A program made the position numbers and the translations under genes. 64,000 bases of DNA from Anseranas semipalmata. Lineage: Eukaryota > Chordata > Aves > Anseriformes > Anseranatidae. The DNA lies in assembly GCA_013399115.1 (NCBI GenBank), contig VXAA01000971.1, positions 455,559 to 519,558 on the forward strand, in the 5' to 3' direction. A model generated the notes under the pieces. It was given only the letters and a program-made list of their open reading frames with translations, ran no database searches and had not been told where the DNA came from. How positions within the stretch are numbered: position 1 is the stretch's first letter; the number at the start of each line of letters is the position of its first letter. Below, one piece after another: positions 34,025-57,402 of this stretch.

Positions 34025-36294
34025 ATATACAGACCTTTTAAAAAGCAACACTGTGGAGAAGCTTGAGGGTTTTGTTTATGACACTTGTGTAAACAAAGCT
34101 GAGACACTCAACTAGCATAGCACAACACAAGTGTACCATTGTGCTGGTTAACTAGGGCAGTATTGTCTACAGTCATCCCCTGTCCTTCTTCCCAGACTCC
34201 ACTTCACTCCTTCCTTCCCAGGTGTTCCACCTCCTGTGCTGAGCAGCTAAGGGGCATGGGTACTGTGGTCAGTTCATGAGGCTTCATTTCTGCTGCTCCT
34301 TCCGTACACTTTTTCCCTGCTTGAAGCTGGGGTCCCTCCCCAGGACTTTGTGAAGTCTATCACAAACTGCTCTAGCATGGATCCTCTCCATGGGTACAGG
34401 CTCCAGGGGTGCCACCAGCTTGGTTGATGGGCTCAGCTTTGGCCTGGGGTAGGTCACCTGGAGCAGGCAGAACTGTCTGGCTTGAATAGGTGCAGCCCCC
34501 TCTGCAGTCCTCCCCACACATTACCAAAAACTTGCCCTCTAAACCCAGTACACCTTCCCTCCCCCCCAACAAGAAATGATGCCAATGGGTATAGCACATT
34601 CAGTACCAAGTTCTGGTGTTTTCATCAACCCACGTGACTCCAAAATGAATGGGATGTGCCTATTTCCCAAATATAGGATGCTGTTGTGGAAGTACCTGTG
34701 ATAAATTCATAAAGCTGTTTCTTGATGGTTCATCACTGGTAATTTTTATAGGACAAACTCAGAGGTTGGGGATGGATGGATGTTAGTACAACCATCAAGG
34801 GAGAAGGGCTAGGCTTTGGTTGCAGCATTGTAGTAACAACCTATTTTTTTGTAAGGTTTAAATTCTTTTCAAGTAATTCTGTAAGTTACATTATGTAGCT
34901 TTACCCAAAACATGCAACAACTCTGTGCAGTAGGAATCAAGTTTCTGATGGAGTCTACTACTTCATTTAAAACTAGTGTAGTAAGTTCCAAACAAAAGCT
35001 TAAAAGCTTTTAAAGTTTGTTGTTGGTTTTTCTTTTCAAAAAGTTTTTTTTTTTTTTTTTTTAGAGGGATACCAACAGGAAAAAGATGAATCTGGCATAG
35101 TCACATTGTATGTCAATGTTAGTAGATGGGAAGCAGGCAAGGTACAAATTCAGAGCACAAGCTGTGTTTGCTGCTGCTAACAATGACAGCACATGTCTGG
35201 GTTTTAGAAGGACGTGCTAAAATTGGAACAGAATAAAAATAAATGCTAGTTTAGTTGGCCTAACACATCATAACTCTGGGAACCTGTAAAAGTCTTAATT
35301 CTCTAATGCCTAGAGAACACTTCTTACAGGAGATCTTACAAAAAGATTATGCTGCATAAAATGAGATTGATGGGGTTTTTCAATCCAAGTAATTTAGCAG
35401 TTTATATCACTTAGAAAGATAAAGTCAAAAGAAAGGCTTGACTTTGCGTTATTGATCTTCTGCTTCATAAAAATTTAAGAAGCAGATGTAGACTTGAAAC
35501 AGCTTTTGTTTATCAAACAGCATTAAATTAGAATGGCTAACTTTTCCAGTTATCTATTTTTCTTTTAAATTTGAGAGCTTAAATAACAGCAATTATTTGA
35601 CTATCACCTTAAAATAAATTAATATTTTAACCAACCAGCACTTAGTCTCTTCAGTCTAAAGCATATAGTCAGAGTACCATTCTGATGTTAGACTATTTCA
35701 AGTTTTGGTAGCCACAAAGCAACTGCTTGTGCAAGATCTGAAGTGAGACGAGGCTTGTATCTGATTTTTATGGAAGAAAGGGGACCATTTTTCCATAGTG
35801 GAACATTCTCAAAAATCATGAAATAGCTTCCACGACTGACAGAATGAAGCCACTATTCTGGAAAGATTCAGTGCATACTGCTTCAAGCCTACAGCACTCA
35901 ACACTTCATTTCCATCATAAACATTAAAAATGATGCTTAGAATAAGCTAAAGGATTGACAGACTTTCCCTTACCTCCTGAAAACAGCATGCATCATTAGA
36001 AGTTGCATCCAGCTTTTAGAAAGTCTTACAGAGTAAAGAAAGAGCCAACCTGACTTGAAGTTACTTATTTTGATACCAGTTGCCTTTAGTTATTTACATT
36101 ATAGTTGGACACAGAGACAGTGAGTGCCAGATAAACACTGAAATTTAATGTGAAATGGCAAGTAGTATTTACATCCCTCTCTGGAAATAGAGCCTGTAGT
36201 TCAGGATATGCAGACAATTTAACCTGTAGTCAAAAATACCATAAGTGTAAGGCCTAACATTTCAAACTCAAGCACACATATCAGAAAAACATCA
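34025..36294. other. Spacer between convergent RNF149 and CNOT11
   Basis: About 2.3 kb. The first part (34150-34620) resembles an avian LTR-type interspersed repeat; a T19 run is at 35044-35062. The rest is AT-rich without recognised features. Long 3' UTRs of either gene could extend into it. Confidence 0.55.
34150..34620 (-). mobile_element. Possible avian ERV LTR-type repeat fragment
   Basis: GC-richer than its surroundings. Phrases such as CTGCTCCTTCC, GGGGTCCCTCCC and AACTGCTCTAGCATGG recur in a bird interspersed repeat that I recall as LTR-derived. Edges and strand are uncertain; no internal retroviral sequence is present. Confidence 0.35.
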
Positions 36295-36300
36295 TTTATT
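36295..36300 (-). terminator. CNOT11: Candidate CNOT11 poly(A) signal
   Basis: AATAAA on the - strand, 123 bases after the CNOT11 stop and the first such signal downstream. A longer UTR is possible. Confidence 0.4.
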
Positions 36301-36422
36301 ATTTAAATGCATAAAATGCTATTTATAGTGTATTACATAATTAATCCAGTGATTTTGGTTTAAAATATACAATTAATTGGTATAGAATGCTGACAGTTTT
36401 TCCCTTCAGTGACAAGGTGGTT

Positions 36423-48746
<12,324 letters not shown>

Positions 48747-49000
48747 NNNNNNNNNNNNNNNNNNNNNNNNNNNNNNNNNNNNNNNNNNNNNNNNNNNNNN
48801 NNNNNNNNNNNNNNNNNNNNNNNNNNNNNNNNNNNNNNNNNNNNNNNNNNNNNNNNNNNNNNNNNNNNNNNNNNNNNNNNNNNNNNNNNNNNNNNNNNNN
48901 NNNNNNNNNNNNNNNNNNNNNNNNNNNNNNNNNNNNNNNNNNNNNNNNNNNNNNNNNNNNNNNNNNNNNNNNNNNNNNNNNNNNNNNNNNNNNNNNNNNN
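48747..49000. other. Assembly gap (254 N) at the CNOT11 start/promoter
   Basis: Flanked by a GCC repeat on one side and GC-rich sequence on the other. It probably hides the Gly-rich N-terminus and the transcription start of CNOT11. Confidence 0.97.
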
Positions 49001-49135
49001 GGGGGGGCGCGGCGGCCGTTAGGGCCGTTGGGGCCGGCAGGGGGAGCCCGGCAGCACGCGCGGGCGCGGCGGTTCGCTGTGCTCGGCCCGGCGCCGCTCG
49101 CGGGGCGAAGGGCCGGGGGGGTTCTCGGTTACACG
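49001..49135 (-). promoter_or_regulatory. CNOT11: CNOT11 promoter / CpG island (outer part)
   Basis: Very GC- and CpG-rich, contiguous across the gap with exon 1 (the island spans about 48350-49130). No TATA box. The island ends abruptly about 65 bases before a CR1 tail. Confidence 0.6.
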
Positions 49136-49198
49136 CCTGGTTACATCCCGTAATACCTGATGCCTTCCGAGAGAAGAGACGCTTCCACCCCAGGCGTA

Positions 49199-49455
49199 TT
49201 AAAATCACAGAGCTGGAAGGGACCCACAAGGGTCATCGAGCCCAGCGCCTGGCTCCACACAGGACCCCCAAAATCAAACCCCATGTCTGAGAGCGTTGTC
49301 CAAACGCTCCTTGAACTCTGTCAGGCTTGGTGCCATGACCACTGCCCTGGGCAGCCTGTCCCAGTGCCCACCACCCTCTCGGTGAAGAACCTTTTCCTAA
49401 CACCCAGCCTGACCCTCCCCTGTCGCAGCTCCATGCCGTTCCCTCGGGTCCTATA
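49199..49455 (-). mobile_element. CR1 LINE 3' end, antisense, just upstream of CNOT11
   Basis: Starts AATCACAGAGCTGGAAGGGA, then has GTCATCGAGCCCAGCGCC, CACTGCCCTGGGCAGCCTGT and CCCACCACCCTCTCGGTGAA. This is the reverse complement of a CR1 3' region from a different, probably older subfamily than the other two young copies. The left edge is clear; the right edge near 49455 is approximate. Confidence 0.85.
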
Positions 49456-50809
49456 CACACGTCAGCACCCCACATGGGAGCAAAGGCATGTTCCAGGCAC
49501 ACGCTGACCAGCAAACCAGTTGTGAGGGGTTGTGTGTCCCAGGGAGAGTGCCAAGAAGCTCAGCGGGCAGCCCTGCAGCCTTACCTTGCCTCTGGTGTTA
49601 AGAGCAGGAGGTGTTCACCCGCTCTCACTGCCTACCTTTGCCCTGCCTCCAGGGCACCCTGGAAGTAGTGTTCATCTGTTTCTTTCATGGTCCAATTCAG
49701 CTGAGATCTATCCACTTTGCTGGTGGGGTTCTTAGCAGAGCCGAAGGAAGATAAGCTGCAGTAGTGTGTGGCTGGAAGCAGAGGACAGAGAAACATCACT
49801 TTGAAGTGCAGTGGTTGGTTTTATCAGCTTATCTTGTGGAAGTGCATCCTGAGAGACAGCAACTCAGAGATGGGCCAGGCATAGCCTGAAGAAGTGCTGA
49901 GGGCACAGCCTAGGGGAAGAGCTTTCTGTGGTATGTGCTGAGGGAAGAAGGGCTTGGAAGATCCTGGGAACAGACACTGCTGTTGCTGTCTGATTCTTGT
50001 GGTATCAGTGACCGGGTTCCCTCGGATGTACACCTCCCAGGTCTCACAGCCCAGAAGACCTTGGCTTTCTAGTTAGCCATTCTGATGTAAGAGATGGGAT
50101 TCTGTTTATAAAATAATATAAATTGAAGGTTAGTGTTCTGAGTACAAAGCAAGTAACAGATGGGAAGGAAACCACGATCTGAGAGGTGTAAAGGCTTCAC
50201 ATACAAATACAGATGATAAGAAAGGATTGCTCTGGGGAAAACCAAACCAAAACAAAACAAAACGGGGTCTGCAGCCATGTGAGGGATGATCTAAAAGCCT
50301 TCTTGTTAGAGCAGCTACTCACTAGCTGACTAGATCACAGTCAGAAGTCTGCTTGCAAAATACGTGGCTGGAATAGTAAGGCATATGGAAGAGGATGCCA
50401 GTGAGCTTGCTGCCGTGGCCAGTGTGTTCTAGGAAACAGAATCTGGAATTTACTAACAATGCAGAACTGGCCAACTTTGTCTTCCCCTTTGTCCTGCTGA
50501 GCTGTAGAGAATTTGTTGCAGTTCTTTGTTCCTGTCAGAGTTTTGGTTTTGTGGGGCTGAAGAACTATTGCAATAGATTGGGAAGGTGAAACCATGTCAG
50601 TGGTCTGCAGAGTGGAAAAGGCTCTGGTGGTTGTTTCTGTGTCTCTTAAACTTCCTACAGAGACAAGGGGATATGGTTTGATACAAGGATGAAAAAGACT
50701 TGGGAGAGTGATAGCTTATTACAGCAAAACTAAGTTTTCCTGAGAGGTGTTGCTGTTCTGAATGAAAGAAACTCGTGTGAGTAGCTGCGGCTATAAATAC
50801 CCACAACTG
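49456..50809. other. Intergenic DNA upstream of CNOT11
   Basis: No gene or repeat family recognised. It includes a short CAAAACAAAAC-type simple stretch at about 50243-50262. Confidence 0.55.
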
Positions 50810-52270
50810 TACACAAAATCATAGGCTGGTGTTCATCTAGCTCAGTGTCTTGTCCATGACTGGTAGCAGAAGCTTAGAGAAAGGGTCTAGCAGAGAAAGC
50901 ACAGAGTGACACTTTCCCCTGCCTGCTTTCCCCTGATGACTTCTGGCCATCTGCGGTTTAGGTACTTCCTGAGTTGAGGGTTGAATGCCCATCATTGCAG
51001 TTCCCAGCCCCGATGAACTTTTCTTCCTTGAGCTCATCTTCAGTGATTTATGAACCCGCTTGTGCTTTTGGCATGCATAAAACACTGTGGCAATGGGTTC
51101 TGCAGTTCAAGAGCCGTGCTGTGCAAAACTTCATTCTCCACTCTGTTCATTACTTATTATTCCATGCATCTCCTATCATACCACACCTCAGTTGTTCCCC
51201 TCTAAGGTAAGGTCCCCTTCTGTGGACTCCTGTCATCCTTGCTGCCCTTATCTACTTTTTCTACTTCTGCTGTATCCTTTTTGAAAAGTGGGGACCAAAC
51301 TTGCACCCAGGATTCAGCTGTGAGCGTGCCATAAATGTATACATTTATACACCTTTATACAATGAGTCCTATTTATTTCTCTCCTCCTTTTTCATGTTGT
51401 TTGATCTTTTGAGCCATGAGCATTGACCTGACACTATAAAAGAACTGTCCTCAGTGACTTTGCTTATCTTTCCTCAGCAGCAATAGTTAGGTAGCACCCA
51501 CCACTACAAAAAGAATGGATCCCTTCCCCTTCCAGCCCACCCTCGTTGCAGTATTTTATTTTGCATTTATCAAATATTTGATTTCACTGCCATTTAATTT
51601 ACTCATTCATCATTATGAAAGCTCCTGCAGCACCTTCCTGCCAGTTTTATTTTTTACAGCCCTGAATGATTTTGTCTCACCAGGAAACTTAATGTGTACC
51701 TGGGAAGGGGGCACACACATGGGGGTTACTCCTCAGTCTCACTTGTGCATGCACAAGTTCTGGTCACTGCTGTAATTTCCTCAGTACAAAAATTGGGCTT
51801 GATGGTTTACAGTTTCTTGGATTATCCCCATGGCCTTTTTATTGATTGGTGTCACACTATTTCTTTGCTACTGAGACCATTTTGATGAGCAGGTTGCACA
51901 CCGCAGTTTAGCATCTTCATCCTTCAGCTGATATAGATCTCTTGAGTGAATCCCATCAGGTCCTGGTGATGAATAATGACTCATTTCACGCATTTCATTT
52001 CGCATCTCTTACTTCACTGTGAGACGGTTCTCTTGACTTGTACCCTGCCGGTAAAGGTTCTTGTCTGGGAACAACTCCAAGATGCCATGTAGAGATGCAA
52101 AGAATTCATTTAACTTTTCTCATATAGCCTCTTTCCCTCAATACTTTTGTATATTGTGCTCATCTGTTGACATGAGACCAATCAGCAGATTTTCTGCTTC
52201 TGGTGGGCTGGCAAAACGTTTCTTTGTTCATTTTTTTGAGATGAAGTTTATGGTTAGAAATGATCACGCC
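50810..52270 (-). mobile_element. Old, diverged CR1-type LINE copy
   Basis: Several phrases match old amniote CR1 3' sequences in reverse complement: ATCATAGGCTGGTGTTCATC with CTCAGTGTCTTGTCC, TGTGGCAATGGGTTCTGCAG, GTGGGGACCAAACTTGCACC, AATCCCATCAGGTCCTGG and TTCTGCTTCTGGTGGGC. They keep the expected order over about 1.4 kb. Frames are destroyed. The assignment rests on recall of the family, not on an alignment. Confidence 0.5.
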
Positions 52271-54475
52271 TAAGATTGTGCCCTGAGTGAAGGACAGTTT
52301 GCTGGGTGCTAATCCGTGCTCAGGTAGACCTGTGGTGCTTCTGTCCAGGTGGTCCTTTTTGTTCAGCCTGCTGCTAACAACAAGCTCTGCTGACGGCAGC
52401 AGAGCAGAGGATTTGTTGCAAAGAGGAGAAACAGGCTGAGAAAGAAAAAGCTGCCTCTTCTTCTCCTATAAATTTCAGAAATGCAAGCTGCTCTTGGATA
52501 ATGTACTTACTGGAATAATGGATGTAGAATTGCAGAAATGGCCCTCAGAGCAGTAAAAAGTCTCCCCAGTGACTGAGATAGCAAAAAGAACGTGACTTAT
52601 ATGTGGCTAATGCAGCCATCTGAAATTATTCTATGCAAATTAAAAGGTTTCTGGTCAGAGCAGGAAAGCTAACACTGTAGAAGCAGGCGACTTTATAGGA
52701 AGTGGGGTGTGCACAAGCATTGGTGGACAAAGGGAATTCTGAAGTCATGATGATTTTAACTCAGATCGCCATTTCAGGGTAGCAAAAATCTTAATCTAAG
52801 AAAAAGATGGGGGTAAAATATTCCCCAGGCAGGAAGTGTAGTAAATGTGCTGCGAAAGAGGGTCTCTGTCACTCCACAAGGTGCGGTATTTCGTGGGCAT
52901 GTGAGTGTGCTGGGCTCAAAATTTAAGTAACAAAGAAGAGAGAGCGTGTGATGCTAGTGGAAACTCAAATAAATGAGTTCTCAGCCATATTTGATTTCTG
53001 AAATGGATCACATTACACCCCAGGAGGAAGGCTGGGGCCCCAGCCACTGCGGCGGGCTCGGGGCGGCTGAGGTTCCGCAGGAGGTGCATCACCGCAGCAC
53101 AGCCCCGTGGTGCAGAGGGAAAGGTTCAGCTCACTGCCTTTGCAGAACAGCTCCTCTGGGACCAGGCTGAGCATATCCCATTTCTTTTAGACGGCTTGTA
53201 GGAGAGCTATTAAATAGTCAATAAAAGCACCAAATACACCCATCATTCTTTATGTTGGGCTTGAGTAAGAACCTCAGTAAACATCATACCTTGAGTTCCT
53301 AAAGAGGGATAAAGGGATTGGGGCTATACTTGACTTAGTGACTCTCAGGCTCCTTTTCTAACTCTGTCCTATTGACTCATAAATGCTAATATGGATGCAC
53401 AGATTTCAGACTAAAAGTGACACAGACTGTCTGCTTTGGCAAATGACACTTTACAAGTACAAATAGACCTTTACAAATTATTTGACTGTTAGTATGAAAT
53501 TGGTTTAGTATTTAAATGGATACCATCATCTGAGAAAATTATAATTGTTGCTGGAAAATTAGATCCATAACCAAAGAAGCACATTCGGTTTGATTTGATT
53601 TAATTTCCAAGTAGCAAGCAAAGCTAAGAGAGAGGCCATGCTGCAGAAGTTGTTTTTACTCGTTTCCTTATGAAAATTGATTATGTTATTGTTTGCTATT
53701 GTATTTTAGATAACGCCAAGGAACAAGATCTGCACTGTGGGCACTGGGAAAAAAAAAAAAAAACAAACTCCTAATGAAGGAGCAATAAAAAAGACAAAAA
53801 AAGAATCAGGAAGGAAAAAGAAAAAGTGGCAAAGAAACTGTATTAAATTGACTTGCTCTGTAGCAAGTATTTGAGTTTCTTCTAGCAGAGAAGCTGAATA
53901 CTTAGGTTAGGAATCAACTCCCACCAGAATATTTTTTATCCCACATTTCATTTGGGAAAAACATGGTGGGAAGGAATTAAGTCACACCTTGAAGTCAAAG
54001 GGGAAATTAAAACACTTCCAGATTGTTTTGTTTATTCTCACAAGGGTTTTCTCTTGTATACAAATTCCTTTCCTTAATAATTTAAGTGACCCAGCCCATC
54101 TACAGTGTATTTTAAATAGCAACATAACCAAAAGGGGTGGAAGAAGGTGTGTTTTGTGTGCACCTCTTCAACTGCAGATTTCTAGTGAGCATGGTATGTT
54201 ATCCTTCCTAGTTCATCTCTTCAATTCAAAACTCAAGATGAGACCACCAATGCAGAAACAGATTTTGTTATTCCTGGAGTAATCAGCAATGTTGGCATGC
54301 TAACAATGCCTAAAAGCCTTCCTGAGTAACAGTGTGAGAATACATCTTCATTTGTTCCTCAGACCTAAAAGATGCCAAGGGATTCTTGGATATAACTTGA
54401 AGAGCACTCAAGAAACACCGAAAATATCGTTTTACGATGGCTTCATAAGTGCTGAACCCTGGGTGGTTTAGAAAC
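52271..54475. other. Intergenic, no gene recognised
   Basis: Contains an octamer ATGCAAAT near 52632 in AT-rich context, a GC-rich patch at 53025-53165 and an A15 run at about 53749-53763. No exon of the neighbouring human gene TBC1D8 was recognised. Confidence 0.5.
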
Positions 54476-54479
54476 AAAC

Positions 54480-54795
54480 ATAGAATCATAGAATCATAGA
54501 GTCACAGAACGGCTTGGGTTGGAAGGGACCTTAAAGCCCATCCAGTTCCAACGCCCTGCCATGGGCAGGGACGCCTCCCCCTAGACCAGGTTGCTCAAAG
54601 CCCCATCCAACCTGGCCTTGGACACCTCCAGGGATGGGGCATCCACAGCTTCACTGGGCAACCTGTTCCGGTGTCCCACCACCCTCTGAGTGAAGAATTT
54701 CTTCCTAATGTCTAATCTAACCTACCTTCTTTTAGTTTGAAGCCATTATCCTTGTCCTATCGCTACACTCCCTGGTAAAGAGTCCTTCTCCCGTT
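54480..54795 (-). mobile_element. CR1 LINE 3' end, antisense
   Basis: Begins with three ATAGAATC/ATAGAGTC units, the reverse complement of the CR1 terminal repeat. It continues with GGTTGGAAGGGACCTTAAAG and the complete 3' block, and is 5'-truncated at the same position as the sense copy at 47307. By eye the two copies are about 90% identical. Confidence 0.93.
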
Positions 54796-57290
54796 CAACA
54801 ACATGATTGTTGATGAATTCTTCAGCTACTGTGAATTTTAGTGATACCTCTGCATTTTAAGCCAGTTTCAAATCTCAGCTGCTCATCCATGTAAATTCAT
54901 GTTAGTGCAACTACTTGGTTTCTAGAGCATGTTAGATACTTACAGAAGAGATGGAATTTTGGCCCCAATTAAAATCAGTGGTGAAACTCCAGCAGGGTCA
55001 CATCAGCACATAAAAGCAGCATACGATGTGGCTTTTTGCACATATATCTGTGCATAGACCTTTATTCTAGCTAGGAAACCCTTCTGTGATAACTCTGAAA
55101 CATCTTCTCCTCAGCAAATGATTTGAAGCAAAATAATCTTTTCATTTGTCCTTTTTCTTGCTGTTTAATCAGACAGGGATATTTTTAAATCCGTCTGTAA
55201 TTTGAAAATAGCTGAGCGTGTGTTTTGTGTGAAAACATTCAGTATATGCATTGCTCGGGAACTCTTCGCTGTGAGCTTTAATTTGAGTGCTCAGCATTTA
55301 TAATTCGAGCAATGCAATTGCACGTCTGACTCAAATGGAACTATTTCTGTTCCCTGGCTCCATGACTCAATTTATGTTTTGTTTCTGTTTTCATCTAAAA
55401 TCAATTTCACTTGAATCTTTACCTCTGCAGATAAAATTGCAGGAGGAAGGGCTTTATGCTTAAGCTACAAATTTGAAATCCGCTTTCTGAAAAAGTGTTC
55501 AATAATTCAGAGCTGATTAGAGCTCTTGTCCAGGAAGTGGGACTTTCAGGTCCAGTTTCTTCCTCTGCCTGTAGGGTTTTAAACTCAAATCCAGGCAATG
55601 GCTATTAGGAGCAGAAGGGAATGTTTATCTCTGGCTAAAGTTACTCTGCTTTGTTTACAGGAATTGAGGATTCACTGGAAGGAAAAGGAGAAAAGCAGGA
55701 TCTGATGGTTTAAGTGAGAAAGTGCTTGGTGAGATGCAGGATGGTGGTTTGTGTTCTGGTCCTGTGCCAGGAACAAGGCAAGCATGCGTTCAATGACAAT
55801 CAGGTATGAAAGCATAAAAATATGTGTGTCGGGGCTGGAAATCTGTTGTTCCTCTTGCCCATTTAAACTTGCAGCTGTTGCAAGAGTCACTTCTTCCCAT
55901 TCTTTCCCTTTCGAAAGAAAATTCTGGAAATTTAGAAAGGAAGCGCTCTTTCTTGCACATGTATATAATTGTATGTGTACATACTTACTCATTATAAACA
56001 TATATGCATATTTAAACCAAAAATTTTTCATTATAAATCTATTTCAGATAGGGAAGAAGTAGGTTAGGGTATCTGATGATGTGACAGTTTTCCACATGAC
56101 ATTTGACCAGAAAGAGCTTGGAATTGAAAGCTAATTGAAATTAGCTTGGAAATGCTAATTTTTAAGTGTACTTTTAGGACCTAATAAAGTCCTTTTGTGC
56201 AAGAAAGTAAAACATATTTTTCGGTGTGTTACACAGCATTGTGGTATAGTGATATTTATAGAGTAGACAAAGAGAGAACCTCAAATTGCAAAGACCCATT
56301 TATAAAAGTATCTTAAAAAAAATTTTATTATTTTGTTTTCCTCCAGCAGTGGTGCAACCCCACTGATTTGTCTGTATCCTCAGAGTTCTGCCTCATCTGT
56401 TTTATAATGTTCCCGTATGTTTCCAACACCCAGTGAGCTCTTTGCAGGGCTTTCTTTCCGACTGCCTACAAAGTTTCTCTTGTGACTGACTGTTTATTGC
56501 CTTCTAAGTATGCTGCACATCCTCAGAGCGTCTTGTTATTCATCCCATCTCCCATTTTATGTTGAAAGCTTTTAAATACATTTTAATGATGCATAACAGC
56601 AATATAATGAGCCTAATAGCATGCTATTGATTTTCATTTGAAACACTGACATTTGAACATTTCAATAGCCTTTTAGAAGTGTGTATATTTAATGTGATTC
56701 AAAGACAGGGCAAATGCACCACAATATCTGTCTACTAAAAAAGTCCACAATCTCTACCGAATCCTCCCCCCATCCTCACCCACAATCTGTTTGTTGCAAT
56801 CAGCCGCATTAGAAGTATATCATTTGCAGTGTCTTAAAACAAGCAAGCCGTAATCCTTCGTACAAGGAAATAAAAGGAAAAAACACCAGATCACTGTATC
56901 CACACACAGCTTTGCTTATCTGCTGTGGTCACGATGAAGATATTAATGATGCAGATCCAGTCAGTGCTGTCAGCGAATGCAATGCATTAGCTCCAGAGTG
57001 AAGTGAGCAGCCCAAGGATGCTCTCTAGATAGGAGCTGGCTGAGTTATGGGACACCCTAACTCAGGATAAGAAAAACAAACAGAAACATACACATCACTG
57101 TAAGATAAGATAACAGTTCCCTTTTGCGGAATAACTCAGTAGTTACATCCTACAGAAAGCACTGTTTTCAGGAGGGGTTTCTGAGAATTCAATGAGCAAG
57201 GTGTGAATCAGCCATGCAGTGCCCCAAAATGTCCGCATGTGTGGCTACTTGGAGGTAACGCTAACAGCAGTGTTGTCAGGCTGCACCTTG
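54796..57290. other. Intergenic, no gene recognised
   Basis: AT-rich. It includes an 11-base perfect inverted repeat (TGCATTGCTCG at 55247-55257, its complement at 55306-55316). Both overlapping frames at 55672-56062 lack features. Confidence 0.5.
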
Positions 57291-57402
57291 CTATATTGCT
57301 ATATTGCTATATTGCTATATTGCTGTATTGCTATATTGCTATATTGCTGTATTGCTATATTGCTGTATTGCTATATTGCTATATTGCTGTATTGCTATAT
57401 TG
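57291..57402. repeat. Octamer tandem repeat, 14 units of CTATATTG/CTGTATTG
   Basis: Exactly 14 consecutive 8-base units. Units 5, 8, 10 and 13 are CTGTATTG, the rest CTATATTG; the array ends in CTATAGTT. Since 8 is not a multiple of 3, all frames cycle and give the same meaningless L-L-Y-C-Y-I-A-I string. Confidence 0.98.

Noticed and set aside
53085..53145. TGGTGCAGAGG ... GGTTCAGCTC resembling tRNA A and B boxes
   Set aside because: The spacing is only about 10 bases and no cloverleaf can be drawn.
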